Below, in pieces: positions 1 to 9,077 of a DNA stretch of 64,000 nt. Location of the stretch: assembly GCA_033283385.1 (NCBI GenBank), contig JAWMQQ010000002.1, positions 496,001 to 560,000 on the forward strand, in the 5' to 3' direction. This DNA comes from Mangrovimicrobium sp033283385 (GTDB lineage Bacteria; Pseudomonadota; Gammaproteobacteria; Pseudomonadales; Halieaceae). The position numbers and the translations under genes were made by a program. The notes under the pieces are model-generated. The model was not told the origin of the DNA, ran no database searches, and worked only from the letters and a program-made list of their open reading frames with translations. Within the stretch, counting starts at the first letter, position 1. Each line of letters starts with the position of its first letter.

Positions 1-186
1 GTCCACCCGCAGCACGAACCTGCGCCCGCCGCTTTCCACCAGGAACATGTGGTTGCTGAAGCCGCCGGGCAGGGCGGCCTCCAGCTGCGGCGCCCGTTGC
101 AGCGCGGGTTCGCACTGCCACTGGCGCCACTGGTCCAGCGCCAGCTGCAGTTGCCCGTTGGCGGCGCGGGCGTCGAAGGCGCTCAC
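1..186 (-). CDS. Phosphotransferase of the aminoglycoside/choline kinase-like fold, N-terminal 62 residues only
   Basis: The gene runs off the left edge of the window. Translation from a GTG start at 186 gives 62 residues. The last part reads GGFSNHMFLVESGGRRFVLR, which resembles the glycine-rich N-lobe of APH-family kinases (a GG-N-hydrophobic-V segment, then a beta strand with an RFVLRV pattern). The GTG overlaps the TGA of the upstream thiamine-binding-like gene as GTGA, so the two are probably translationally coupled. That pairing suggests a thiamine-kinase-like or other small-molecule kinase, but the substrate is inference and the catalytic loop lies outside the window. Confidence 0.6.
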   Translation of the reverse strand, partial: MSAFDARAANGQLQLALDQWRQWQCEPALQRAPQLEAALPGGFSNHMFLVESGGRRFVLRVD

Positions 187-437
187 TGGAGGATGTCGAG
201 CTCGCCCGGGATAAACTTGCACACCAGCACCTGCTTGCCGAAGCGCTCGTGGCTGGCTTTCAGGGTCTGGCTGACGGCGGCGGTCACTGCGTCCCAGTCG
301 CCGCACACCTGGGTGGCCATGGCGTTGGTGCGCACGGTCAGGCCGGAGTGCCCGTTGAGGGTCTCGATAAAGCCCTTGATGACTTCGATGTACGCCTGGT
401 TGAGGGGATACAGGCTGAGTTCGGCGGTCAGTTTCAC
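183..437 (-). CDS. YkoF/MTH1187-like thiamine-binding domain protein
   Basis: A short 84-residue cytoplasmic protein with no signal peptide or membrane segment. The N-terminal strand ELSLYPL, the helix around YIEVIKGFIETLN and the central GDWDAV segment fit the ferredoxin-like fold of YkoF-type proteins, which bind thiamine or hydroxymethylpyrimidine. The family link is from motif style, not alignment. It overlaps the following kinase-like gene by 4 bases, so the two likely act on the same compound. A purine-rich ribosome site (AAGGAGGAAA on the minus strand) lies just before the ATG at 437. Confidence 0.6.
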   Translation of the reverse strand: MKLTAELSLYPLNQAYIEVIKGFIETLNGHSGLTVRTNAMATQVCGDWDAVTAAVSQTLKASHERFGKQVLVCKFIPGELDILQ

Positions 438-592
438 GGGTTTCCTCCTTGGGTTGTGGGCCCGTTCCAGGGCCGGTTGCGGGGTGTGCCATTGTTTGCA
501 TCGGAATTATAGGAAGCATAAACTCACCAGCCAACAACTGTCCGTGCTGAACTTTAGACAGCCGGCGCTTCCGTGAACAGTGGGGTTAGGGA

Positions 593-1735
593 ATGGGTGA
601 TGACAACCGCCACAGCGGCTTGCGTCAGGAAGAGATTGAAGGAGCCCCACCCGTCGATAGCGGTGTCGAGTTCCAGCAGCGCCGCCTGACGGAAACCGTC
701 AGCGTCAACCGCTACCTCTACCAGCAAACGCTACAGCTCGAGCACATGCTGCTCGCCCCCGACGAACTCATCGGCTTTCTCGACGTATTGCTGGTCAGCC
801 TGCCCCGGCACTACGGCTTTCGCGCCGCGGAGCTCTGGCTGCACGACCCGGAGCGCGCGCTGGCCGGCCTGCTCGTCGGCGGCGAGCGCTATGGCCAGGC
901 CCTGCAGTTGCACAGGGAAGTCTTCGGCATGCAGGAGCTCTATCCTGTGGAGCCCGACGTCCAGTGCATCGACGCCACCGACAGCCGCATGTTCGAGGTA
1001 CTCAAGTCCGAGCGCGGCATCGACCAGGCCCTGCTGCTGCCGCTGATGGACGAGGGCCGGCTGGTCGGCTCCCTGCACATCGGCATGGAAGAGAACAGCA
1101 TCCAGGCGGGCGCCGAGGAAGAGGCCCTGCTCTCGCACCTGGCCCTGATGATCTCCCGCGCGCTGGTCAAGGCGCTGAACTGCCAGCAGATGCAACAGCT
1201 GACCATGCTGGACCCGCTGACCCGCATCGGCAACCCGCGCGGTTTCCACCACGACATGCATCGCGAGGTGGCACGCGCGCGGCGCGAGGAGGCGCCGTTC
1301 AGCCTGCTGATGATGGAAGTCGACGAATACGCAGAGCTGGAGGACCATTACGGTGAGGTGCGGGGAAAGTTCGTACTGATGAAGGTCGCCGAGCGGGTTT
1401 CCTCCCGCCTGCGCGCCACCGATGCGCTGGCCCGGCTGGACCGCTCCCGCTTCGCGGTGCTGCTGCCCGGTAGCAACGAGTCGCTGGGTGAGGATATCGC
1501 CGAGCGCATGCGCGCTGATATCGAGGAATTCGCCATCGACGACGGCCACGGCGCGGTGCTGCAGGTCAGCCTCAGCGTCGGCGTCGCCACCTGGGAGCCC
1601 CAGCAGTTCCCCGCGGTGGACCTGGCCCAGCTCGCGCGCCAGCTCGAGGAAGTCAGCCAGCGGGCGCTGGCGGACGCACGGGCTCACGGCGGCAACTGTA
1701 CGGCGGTTTCGCGCCTGGCAACGCTTCTGATTTAA
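593..1735 (+). CDS. GAF-type sensor protein with degenerate GGDEF domain
   Basis: The 380-residue protein has a GAF/DUF484-like sensory region at about residues 35-195 and a GGDEF-fold domain at about 200-370. The domain opens with LTMLDPLTRIGNPRGF, the usual entry of diguanylate cyclases, and ends with a SVGVA segment. The catalytic signature is lost: where RYGGDEF should stand, residues 281-287 read RLDRSRF. It should therefore not make cyclic di-GMP, and more likely acts as a GTP or c-di-GMP sensing or docking domain. No membrane segment is visible. It lies 24 bases upstream of a carbonic anhydrase gene, so cotranscription is likely. The start ATG at 593 follows GGGGTTAGGGA, which is an acceptable ribosome site. 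Confidence 0.8.
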   Translation: MGDDNRHSGLRQEEIEGAPPVDSGVEFQQRRLTETVSVNRYLYQQTLQLEHMLLAPDELIGFLDVLLVSLPRHYGFRAAELWLHDPERALAGLLVGGERYGQALQLHREVFGMQELYPVEPDVQCIDATDSRMFEVLKSERGIDQALLLPLMDEGRLVGSLHIGMEENSIQAGAEEEALLSHLALMISRALVKALNCQQMQQLTMLDPLTRIGNPRGFHHDMHREVARARREEAPFSLLMMEVDEYAELEDHYGEVRGKFVLMKVAERVSSRLRATDALARLDRSRFAVLLPGSNESLGEDIAERMRADIEEFAIDDGHGAVLQVSLSVGVATWEPQQFPAVDLAQLARQLEEVSQRALADARAHGGNCTAVSRLATLLI

Positions 1736-1759
1736 CTGGCTTGATGTAGAGGAGCTACC

Positions 1760-2395
1760 TTGGAAAAAGAACTGAACGGCCTGTTCGAGAACAACCGCGC
1801 CTGGGCCAACCGGGTCAGCACGGAAGACCCCGCATTTTTCGAGACGCTGGCGGCGCAGCAGAACCCCAATTACCTGTGGATCGGCTGCTCCGACAGCCGG
1901 GTTCCCGCCAACCAGATCATCGGCCTGATGCCGGGCGAGGTCTTCGTCCACCGCAATGTCGCCAATATCGTCGTGCACACCGACTTCAACTGCCTCACCG
2001 TGCTGCACTACGCGGTCGAGGTGCTCAAGGTGAAGCACGTATTCGTCGTCGGCCACTACGGCTGCGGTGGCGTGCAGGCCGCCTACGAAAATTTCGATAC
2101 CGGCCTGGCGGACAACTGGCTGCGCAACATCAAGGACATCCAGCACCGCCACCACGAAGAGCTGGAAGCCATTCCCGACAAGCAGGACCGCCTGGCGCGC
2201 CTGTGCGAGCTGAACGTGATCTCCCAGGTCGCCAATGTCTGCCACACCACCATCGCCCAGAACGCCTGGGCCCGCGGCCAGCCGCTGACGGTTCACGGCT
2301 GGGTGTACAGCCTGCGCGACGGCCTGTTGCGCGACATGAACTGCTCCGTCTGGGGCCCGGACCAGATCCCCGACGCCTACCGCGTGCTCGCCTGA
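1760..2395 (+). CDS. can: Beta-class carbonic anhydrase
   Basis: This enzyme interconverts CO2 and bicarbonate in the cytoplasm. The 211-residue protein shows the full beta-class zinc site: C43, D45 and R47 in GCSDSR, and H99 and C102 in GHYGCGG. Its length matches the Can/CynT family. The start is TTG at 1760, preceded by GAGGAGC about 6 bases upstream; no ATG or GTG at the right place gives the conserved N-terminus. It follows the degenerate GGDEF gene and precedes a small membrane protein gene by 13 bases, suggesting a three-gene operon. A promoter inside the short gap is not apparent. Confidence 0.93.
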   Translation: MEKELNGLFENNRAWANRVSTEDPAFFETLAAQQNPNYLWIGCSDSRVPANQIIGLMPGEVFVHRNVANIVVHTDFNCLTVLHYAVEVLKVKHVFVVGHYGCGGVQAAYENFDTGLADNWLRNIKDIQHRHHEELEAIPDKQDRLARLCELNVISQVANVCHTTIAQNAWARGQPLTVHGWVYSLRDGLLRDMNCSVWGPDQIPDAYRVLA

Positions 2396-2408
2396 GCACG
2401 CCCCTGCC

Positions 2409-2591
2409 ATGGCCAACCTGCTGCTGTTACTGGTGTTCATTTTCGGCGGGGTCGCCCTGCTGGCCTGGCTGCTGGAGCGTTTCGGCGGCCAGCCCGACCC
2501 GCAGCGGGTGCAGCGCCTGAGCCGCTGGATCTACCCCCTGGTGGGGCTCACCCTGGTGCTCTCCGCGGTCCAGTATTTCCTGCGCGGATGA
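2409..2591 (+). CDS. Small two-helix membrane protein, unknown function
   Basis: A 60-residue protein with two predicted membrane helices (about residues 2-19 and 40-57) joined by a charged loop with RFGGQPDPQRVQR. No family is recognised. It begins 13 bases after the carbonic anhydrase stop and ends at a weak terminator-like hairpin, so it is probably the last gene of that operon. A role linked to bicarbonate handling would be guesswork. Confidence 0.6.
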   Translation: MANLLLLLVFIFGGVALLAWLLERFGGQPDPQRVQRLSRWIYPLVGLTLVLSAVQYFLRG

Positions 2592-2610
2592 GCCCTGAAG
2601 GGGGGCTTTT
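2591..2610 (+). terminator. Weak intrinsic terminator-like hairpin
   Basis: AGCCC (2591-2595) can pair with GGGCT (2603-2607), followed by a short T run to 2610. It starts within the stop codon of the small membrane protein and separates that operon from the gsp promoter. The stem is only 5 bp, so termination may be partial. Confidence 0.4.
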
Positions 2611-2630
2611 CGGGTCGCTCCGACCGCGGT

Positions 2631-2658
2631 TTTAACTTTCATCTTCCGCCCCTATAAT
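2631..2658 (+). promoter_or_regulatory. Predicted sigma-70 promoter of the gsp operon
   Basis: A perfect TATAAT lies at 2653-2658 with TTTAAC at 2631-2636 and a 16-base spacer. It is the only AT-rich hexamer pair in the gap upstream of gspC. The resulting 5' leader would be about 60 bases. Confidence 0.55.
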
Positions 2659-2726
2659 CGGGGGCACTTGTATGTTCCGGCTTTTATTGCCGGTGCTGTG
2701 TTTCCCACGATAAAAGCGAGCGACCC

Positions 2727-3767
2727 TTGCCGGCCCAATGGCTCAGTAATTCCAGTGACATCAGTACACGCGCGAGCGCCTGGGCTGAATCCTGTGTGCA
2801 CTACCTGTCGCAACCCGCGCGCCTGCGGCGACTGCGGCTGGCGGTGCTGGCGCTGCTGGGCCTGTGGCTGGTGCTGTCGCTGGCGCGCCTGTTCTGGGCA
2901 CTGTTCCCGGTCGCCGAGCCGCAGCCGGGCGAGTCGGTCGCGGTGATCAACCCCGCCACCGCGTCCGCAGGGCCCACGGCCCGCGCCGAGGTGGATATCG
3001 ACGCCCTGCGCGGCCGGCACCTGTTCGGCGATGCCAGCGCGGCCGAGATCGCCGAGGCGCTGCCGGAGCCCGAGGCCGCCAAGGCCAGCGAGCGCGAGGG
3101 CATCGAGAAGGGTGCCCGCGAGACCCGCCTGCAAGTCACCCTGCGCGGCGTGGTGTCCGCCAGCGAGGACGGGCTGGGACACGCCATCATCGAATACCGC
3201 AACCAGCAGGACGTCTACGCCGTGGACGACAAGCTGCCGGTTTCCGGCAACGTGGTGCTGGCCAAGGTCATGCCCCGGCAGGTGGTGCTGGACAACAACG
3301 GCACCTATGAGCTGCTCACCCTGTTCGAGCAGAGCGATCTCGATAAACAGGTCGAGGCGCCCGTCACCCGCGCGCCGCGGCCGGTGCGCGCGCCCGTCCA
3401 GGGCAGCGCCACCGTGGTGGACAAGCGCAACGACGTGGAGGCTACCGAACTTGCCCGCGACTACCGCGACCAGCTGTATACCAACCCGCAATCCCTCGCC
3501 GATGTGGTACAGGTGAGCGCGGTGCGCGAGGGCGACCAGCTGCTCGGCTATCGCATCACGCCGGGCAAGGACGCCCGCCAGTTCGCCCAGCTGGGCTTCA
3601 AGCCCGGCGACGTGGTGACCAGCGTCAACGGCATCACCCTGGATGACCCGTCCGGGGCGATGCGGCTCTACCAGACCATGCGCTCGGCCAGCGAGGCGGT
3701 TTTCGAACTGCAGCGCGGCGGGCAACTCGTATCCATCAGCGTCAGCCTGGGGCAGGGCGGCGGTTAA
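2727..3767 (+). CDS. gspC: Type II secretion inner-membrane protein GspC
   Basis: GspC links the inner-membrane platform to the secretin GspD in the periplasm. The 346-residue protein has one membrane helix at about residues 36-60, a periplasmic homology region with the GRHLFGDAS segment, and a C-terminal PDZ domain at about 250-340 (LGFKPGDVVTSVNGITL). The annotated start is TTG at 2727; a GTG 23 codons in is an alternative that still keeps the helix. It is the first gene of a complete gspC-N run, which fixes the identity. Confidence 0.9.
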   Translation: MPAQWLSNSSDISTRASAWAESCVHYLSQPARLRRLRLAVLALLGLWLVLSLARLFWALFPVAEPQPGESVAVINPATASAGPTARAEVDIDALRGRHLFGDASAAEIAEALPEPEAAKASEREGIEKGARETRLQVTLRGVVSASEDGLGHAIIEYRNQQDVYAVDDKLPVSGNVVLAKVMPRQVVLDNNGTYELLTLFEQSDLDKQVEAPVTRAPRPVRAPVQGSATVVDKRNDVEATELARDYRDQLYTNPQSLADVVQVSAVREGDQLLGYRITPGKDARQFAQLGFKPGDVVTSVNGITLDDPSGAMRLYQTMRSASEAVFELQRGGQLVSISVSLGQGGG

Positions 3768-3808
3768 GCACTGGGCAGCGCCCACCAATGTCGAGAGGAC
3801 GTGTTTAA

Positions 3809-5869
3809 GTGAAAACAATAAGGCGGCAATGTCGCATCGCAGTCACCGCGCTATTGCTGTGCCTGGCAGTGCCGGCGATGCCAGTGAGCGCGCAGGACTA
3901 CACGGTCAACCTGAAGGACACGGATATCCAGGAGTTGATCAAGTTCGTCGCCGAAGTCACCGGCACCACCATCGTTGTCGACCCGGCGGTGAAGGGCAAG
4001 GTCAAGGTGATCTCCAGCAAGCCGGTCAGCAAGGACGAGCTGTACGAACTGTTTCTCTCCATCCTCGAGGTGCACGGCTATACCGCGGTGCGCTCCGGCG
4101 GCGTGGTGCGGGTGATCCAGAGCAAGGACGCGCGTTCCGCGCCGGTCTCGGTGGGTGATGGCGGCGGCCAGGCCAGCGACGAATACGTCACCCAGGTGAT
4201 CCGCCTGGACAACATCTCCGCCGCCAAGCTGATTCCCGTGCTGCGGCCGCTGGTGCCGCAGCAGGCGCACATGGCCGCCTACGCGCCAAGCAACGCGATC
4301 ATCATTTCCGATATCTCGGCGAACATCGAGCGCATCCGCGACATCATCCAGCGCATGGACAGCACCGCGGTACAGGACACCGACATCCTGCACCTGAAGT
4401 ACGCGGTGGCCGAGGATGTCGTCGACATGCTGGAAAAACTCAACAAGTCCGAGGCGCAGCAGGGCGGCGGCGCGGAACACGAGGTACTGCTGGTACCGGA
4501 CAAGCGCACCAACAGCATCCTGGTCACCGGCGACGAGATGCAGCGCGCGCGCATGCGCAGCCTGGTCACCCACCTGGACACCCCGCTGGAGCAGAGCGGC
4601 AACGTCAAGGTGGTCTACCTGGAATACGCCAAGGCCAAGGACATCGCCGACGTGCTCACGCGCGTCATGCAGAATATCAGCCGGCTCGATACCGCCGACA
4701 GCAAGACCCCGCGCCCCGCGGGCAAGGGCGCCACCATCGAGGCGGACGAGGGCACCAACGCGCTGATCATCACAGCGGCCACCGACGAGATGGCGTCCAT
4801 CGAGGCGGTGATCCACCGGCTGGATATCCGCCGGGCGCAGGTGCTGGTGGAGGCGATCATCGTCGAGATGACCATCACCGACGCCCAGGACCTGGGCCTG
4901 CAATGGCTGTTCGCCGATACCGACAGCGGCGCGTACGGCAGCAATATCAACGACATCAACCAGGCCGCCAACCTGGCCGACGCCATCAACCCGGACAATA
5001 TCAACAGCGGCGAAAACTTCGATCTGGGCACCCTGGCCGCAGCCCTGGCGGGCACGCCGGGCGCGACCCTGGGCTGGGGCCAGGTAAATGACAACCTGAC
5101 CATGACCGTCATCCTGAACGCCCTGCGCAAGCAGCAGAATGCCAACATCCTGTCCACGCCCAGCCTGCTGACCCTGGATAACCAGGAGGCCTACATCACC
5201 GTCGGCCAGGAAGTGCCGTTCATCACCGGCTCCTACACCAGCACCGGTTCCAGCGACGGCGCCTCCAACCCCTTCCAGACCATCGAGCGGCAGAGCGTGG
5301 GTATCACCCTGACGGTGACCCCGCACATCAACGAGGGCGATTCGGTGGTGCTGGATATCCAGCAGGAAGTCTCCAACGTGCTCTCCGGCGGCCAGGCCGC
5401 GGTCAACGCGGCGGACCTGATAACCAGCGAGCGCAAGATCCAGACCAAAGTGCTGGCGGCGGACGGCAACGTGGTGGTGCTCGGCGGCCTGATCGAGAAC
5501 AACGTGCAGGACGGCCAGCAGAAGGTGCCGCTGCTCGGCGACATCCCGCTGCTGGGCCGCCTGTTCCGCAGCGACAGCGTCAGCGTGTCCAAGACCAACC
5601 TGCTGATCTTCATCCGTCCCACGGTCATCCGCGACGACCAGGACCTGGCCGGCGCCACCGCCGAGAAATACCGCTACATCCGCGACCAGGAACTGGCGCG
5701 CAAGGAGCGCGGCCTGAAATTCCTAGACGACAGCAACCTGCCCATCCTGCCGGAGTGGAAGGACGACATCCGCGAGCTGGAGAAGATCAAGGCCGAGGAG
5801 GACGCCGCGGCGGCCGCCATGAAGGCCCCGGGCGACGCCGCCAGCGAGCCGGCGGCAGACGGGAAGTGA
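3809..5869 (+). CDS. gspD: Type II secretion outer-membrane secretin GspD
   Basis: GspD forms the outer-membrane channel for folded exoproteins. The 686-residue precursor starts with GTG at 3809 and has a clear Sec signal peptide (basic start, hydrophobic core, AxA-like end near SAQ at about residue 29). N0 begins with YTVNLKDTDIQELI, N1-N3 repeats follow, and the secretin core contains VGQEVPFITGSY and VPLLGDIPLLGRLF. The Glu/Lys/Ala-rich C-terminus beyond residue 640 may be the pilotin-binding tail. It sits 41 bases after gspC. No pilotin gene (gspS) was recognised in the window. Confidence 0.96.
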   Translation: MKTIRRQCRIAVTALLLCLAVPAMPVSAQDYTVNLKDTDIQELIKFVAEVTGTTIVVDPAVKGKVKVISSKPVSKDELYELFLSILEVHGYTAVRSGGVVRVIQSKDARSAPVSVGDGGGQASDEYVTQVIRLDNISAAKLIPVLRPLVPQQAHMAAYAPSNAIIISDISANIERIRDIIQRMDSTAVQDTDILHLKYAVAEDVVDMLEKLNKSEAQQGGGAEHEVLLVPDKRTNSILVTGDEMQRARMRSLVTHLDTPLEQSGNVKVVYLEYAKAKDIADVLTRVMQNISRLDTADSKTPRPAGKGATIEADEGTNALIITAATDEMASIEAVIHRLDIRRAQVLVEAIIVEMTITDAQDLGLQWLFADTDSGAYGSNINDINQAANLADAINPDNINSGENFDLGTLAAALAGTPGATLGWGQVNDNLTMTVILNALRKQQNANILSTPSLLTLDNQEAYITVGQEVPFITGSYTSTGSSDGASNPFQTIERQSVGITLTVTPHINEGDSVVLDIQQEVSNVLSGGQAAVNAADLITSERKIQTKVLAADGNVVVLGGLIENNVQDGQQKVPLLGDIPLLGRLFRSDSVSVSKTNLLIFIRPTVIRDDQDLAGATAEKYRYIRDQELARKERGLKFLDDSNLPILPEWKDDIRELEKIKAEEDAAAAAMKAPGDAASEPAADGK

Positions 5870-5871
5870 GC

Positions 5872-7398
5872 GTGGAAGAAGAGCTGGACATAGCGCCGGA
5901 ACCGCTGCAAATACCGCAGGTCGCGGGGCGCCGCGGCCTGCCCTTCGCCTTTGCCCAGCAGCGCGGCGTGCTGCTGGTCGAGGGCGAGAGCGGCCCCGAG
6001 GTACTGCACTACAAGCTGCCGACCCTGGACGTGCTGGCGGAACTGCGGCGCTACCTCGGCGGGCCGTTCAAGCTGCAGTCGGTCAGCGAGCCCGAATTCA
6101 AGCGCCGCCTGAGCCTCGCCTACCAGCGCGACAACAACGAGGCGGTGCAGATGGCGGAGGACATCGGCGCCGATGTCGACCTCTCGCGCCTGGCCGACGA
6201 GATCCCCGAGATGGGCGACCTCATGGACGCCGAGGACGACGCGCCGATCATCCGCCTGATCAACGCGATTCTCTCCCAGGCAGTGCGCGAGCAGGCCTCG
6301 GATATCCACATCGAGACCTTCGAGGACCGGCTCAGCGTGCGCTACCGCGTCGACGGCGTACTCGCCGAGGTGCTCTCGCCCAAGCGCGCGCTGGCGCCGC
6401 TGCTGGTGTCGCGCCTGAAGGTCATGGCCAAGCTGGATATCGCGGAAAAGCGCGTACCCCAGGACGGTCGCATCTCGGTGAAGATCGCCGGCCACGCGGT
6501 GGATATCCGCATGTCGACGATCCCGTCCGCCCACGGCGAGCGCGTGGTACTGCGCCTGCTGGATACCGCGGCGGGCCAGCTGCAGCTATCCCAGCTGAAC
6601 ATGAACCAGCAGGTGGGCGAGGCCTTCCAGCGCCACCTGCACAGCCCCCACGGCATCATCCTGGTGACCGGCCCGACCGGCTCGGGCAAGACCACCACCC
6701 TGTATGCCGGGCTGACTTTCATCAACGAGAAATCGCGCAATATCCTCACCATCGAGGATCCGGTGGAGTACATGCTGCCGGGCATCGGCCAGACCCAGGT
6801 CAACACCAAGGTGGACATGACTTTCGCCCGCGGCCTGCGCGCCATCCTGCGCCAGGATCCGGACGTGGTGATGGTGGGCGAGATCCGCGACCTGGAAACC
6901 GCGGAGATCGCGGTGCAGGCCTCGCTCACCGGCCACCTGGTGCTCTCCACCCTGCACACCAATACCGCCATCGGTGCCATCACCCGCCTGAAGGACATGG
7001 GCATCGAGCCCTTCCTGATCTCCTCCAGCCTGCTGGCGGTGATGAGCCAGCGTCTGGTGCGGTTGCTGTGCAAGGATTGCCGCGAGGCCTCACCCGCCAC
7101 CCAGGCCGAGCGCGACCTGCTCTACCCGCAGGGACTGGAAGGGCCGCTGGAGCTGTATCACCCGCGCGGCTGCGATCGCTGCCACTACAGCGGCTACCGC
7201 GGCCGTACCGGCATCTACGAACTGGTCGAGGTGGACGAGACCCTGCGCAACCTGATCTACGAGGGCGCCAGCGAGCAGGCGATGGTCGCCCACGCCCGCA
7301 AGCTCTATCCCTCCATCCAGGCCGATGGTCGCCGCCGCATTCTCGACGGGGAAACCAGCCTCGCCGAGGTGATGCGCGTAACCTCCATCGCCGGCTGA
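5872..7398 (+). CDS. gspE: Type II secretion cytoplasmic ATPase GspE
   Basis: GspE is the hexameric ATPase that drives pseudopilus assembly. The protein has about 508 residues from GTG 5872, which follows GGGAAG at the end of gspD; a GTG at 5866 overlapping the gspD stop is an alternative. It carries Walker A GPTGSGKTTT, the Asp box around LRQDPDVVMVGEIRD, a His box region, and the paired cysteine motifs (LCKDC and CDRCHYSGY) of the zinc subdomain. The reading frame is open further upstream within gspD, but that part has no family similarity. A 2-base gap to gspD implies coupling. Confidence 0.95.
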   Translation: MEEELDIAPEPLQIPQVAGRRGLPFAFAQQRGVLLVEGESGPEVLHYKLPTLDVLAELRRYLGGPFKLQSVSEPEFKRRLSLAYQRDNNEAVQMAEDIGADVDLSRLADEIPEMGDLMDAEDDAPIIRLINAILSQAVREQASDIHIETFEDRLSVRYRVDGVLAEVLSPKRALAPLLVSRLKVMAKLDIAEKRVPQDGRISVKIAGHAVDIRMSTIPSAHGERVVLRLLDTAAGQLQLSQLNMNQQVGEAFQRHLHSPHGIILVTGPTGSGKTTTLYAGLTFINEKSRNILTIEDPVEYMLPGIGQTQVNTKVDMTFARGLRAILRQDPDVVMVGEIRDLETAEIAVQASLTGHLVLSTLHTNTAIGAITRLKDMGIEPFLISSSLLAVMSQRLVRLLCKDCREASPATQAERDLLYPQGLEGPLELYHPRGCDRCHYSGYRGRTGIYELVEVDETLRNLIYEGASEQAMVAHARKLYPSIQADGRRRILDGETSLAEVMRVTSIAG

Positions 7399-7409
7399 CG
7401 GGTTTTACC

Positions 7410-8633
7410 GTGACCGCCTACCGCTATCGTGCGCTCAACGCCCAGGGCAAGCTGGTAAAGGGCTACCTGGAGGGCGACTCCGAGCGCCAGGTGCGCGGGC
7501 AGCTGCGCGCCCGCAGCCTGCGCCCGGTGGAAGTGGAGCAGGCCAACCGCTCCGCCAACGACAGCAGCGCCCCGACCCTGCAGGGCCTGTTCCGGCCGCG
7601 TATCTCCACGGGCGACCTCGCCATGGTCACCCGCCAGCTCTCAACCCTGGTGCAATCCAACCTGCCGCTGGACGAGGCGCTGCAGGCCGCCGCCCAGCAG
7701 AGCCGCTCCAGCCGGATCAAGGCGATTCTCCTGCAGGTGCGCTCGCGGGTGGCCGAGGGCTTTACCCTGGCCTACGCCATGGGCGAGTTCCCGCAGGTGT
7801 TCAACGAGATGTACCGGGCGATGGTCAACGCCGGCGAGCACGCCGGCTACCTCGGCCCGGTGCTGGAGCAGCTGGCGGACTACACCGAGCAGCGCCAGTA
7901 CACCGGCCAGAAGCTGAAAATGGCGATGATCTACCCCTTCGTGCTGGTCGGCGTGGCCATCGCCGTGGTGGTGGCGCTGATGGTCTTCGTGGTGCCGCAG
8001 CTGATCGGCGTGTTCGCCTCCTCGCACAAGGAACTGCCGCTGCTGACCCGGGCGCTGATCGCCACCAGCGATTTCTTCCGCGACTACGGGGCCTGGCTGT
8101 TCGTCGGCCTGGTGCTGCTGGCGGTCGGCATCCGCCGCCTGTTGCGCAGCGAGAGCCGGCGCCGCGCCTGGCACCGCTTCCTGCTGCGCGTGCCGTTCAT
8201 CTCGCGGCTGCTGATCGCACTGGACACCGCGCGTTTCGCATCTACCCTGAGTATCCTGATGGCCAGCGGCGTGCCGCTGCTGGATTCCCTGCGCATCGCG
8301 GGGCAGGTGTTGAGCAACCTCGTGCTGCGCGACGACAGCAAGGCGGTGGCGGAACTGGTCGCCGAGGGCAGCAGCCTCAACCGCGCCCTGCAGCAGAGTG
8401 GGCGCTTCCCGCCGATGATGGTGCACATGGTGGCCAGCGGCGAGGCCAGCGGCGAACTGGAAACCATGCTGGAGCGCTCCGCCACCAACCAGGAGCGCGA
8501 GCTGGAAATGACCCTCGGCACCATGATGGGCCTGTTCGAGCCGCTGATGGTGGTGGTGATGGGCGGCATGGTCATGCTGATCGTCCTGGCGATCATGCTG
8601 CCGATTTTCGATTTGAACACAATGGTGAAATAA
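7410..8633 (+). CDS. gspF: Type II secretion inner-membrane platform protein GspF
   Basis: GspF is the polytopic platform protein that rotates or couples with GspE. From the GTG at 7410 it has 407 residues, the normal length. The start AYRYRALNAQGKLVKGYLEGDS is typical, followed by two T2SF domains (about residues 70-190 and 275-395) and three membrane helices, the last being very rich in Met and Val. The frame is open upstream inside gspE, but the family N-terminus sets the start. It is 11 bases downstream of gspE. Confidence 0.95.
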   Translation: MTAYRYRALNAQGKLVKGYLEGDSERQVRGQLRARSLRPVEVEQANRSANDSSAPTLQGLFRPRISTGDLAMVTRQLSTLVQSNLPLDEALQAAAQQSRSSRIKAILLQVRSRVAEGFTLAYAMGEFPQVFNEMYRAMVNAGEHAGYLGPVLEQLADYTEQRQYTGQKLKMAMIYPFVLVGVAIAVVVALMVFVVPQLIGVFASSHKELPLLTRALIATSDFFRDYGAWLFVGLVLLAVGIRRLLRSESRRRAWHRFLLRVPFISRLLIALDTARFASTLSILMASGVPLLDSLRIAGQVLSNLVLRDDSKAVAELVAEGSSLNRALQQSGRFPPMMVHMVASGEASGELETMLERSATNQERELEMTLGTMMGLFEPLMVVVMGGMVMLIVLAIMLPIFDLNTMVK

Positions 8634-8637
8634 CACT

Positions 8638-9075
8638 ATGAAACGACACGCAAACAGCGGTTTCTCCCTGGTGGAGATTCTCGTGGTACTGGTCATCATG
8701 GGCCTGCTGATCAGCATCGTGGCGCCCACCGTGCTCAACCGCGCGGACGAGGCGCGGGTGCAGAAGGTGCAGGCGGACTTCAAGGCGATCGAGACGGCGC
8801 TGAAAATCTACCGCCTGGATAACTACGTCTACCCCACTACCGAGCAGGGCCTGCAGGCGCTGGTCGAGCCCAGCACCCTGGACCCGGTGCCGCGCAACTT
8901 CAAGAAGGGCGGCTACCTGCCCGAGTTGCCGGTAGACCCCTGGGGTCGCCCCTACCTCTACCTCAACCCCGGCGAGCACGGCGAGGTGGACATCTACAGC
9001 CTGGGTGCGGACGGCCTGTCCGGCGGTGAGGACCAGAACGCCGACATCGGCAACTGGAAAGAAACGGACCAGTAA
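8638..9075 (+). CDS. gspG: Major pseudopilin GspG
   Basis: GspG polymerises into the pseudopilus. The 145-residue prepilin has a short leader MKRHANSG, cleavage before FSLVEILVV with Glu at +5 of the mature protein, and the conserved calcium-site and C-terminal region (LPVDPWGRPYLYLNPG, then YSLGADGLSGGEDQNADIGNW). All the hallmarks of the major pseudopilin are present. It starts 4 bases after gspF. Confidence 0.97.
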   Translation: MKRHANSGFSLVEILVVLVIMGLLISIVAPTVLNRADEARVQKVQADFKAIETALKIYRLDNYVYPTTEQGLQALVEPSTLDPVPRNFKKGGYLPELPVDPWGRPYLYLNPGEHGEVDIYSLGADGLSGGEDQNADIGNWKETDQ

Positions 9076-9077
9076 GC

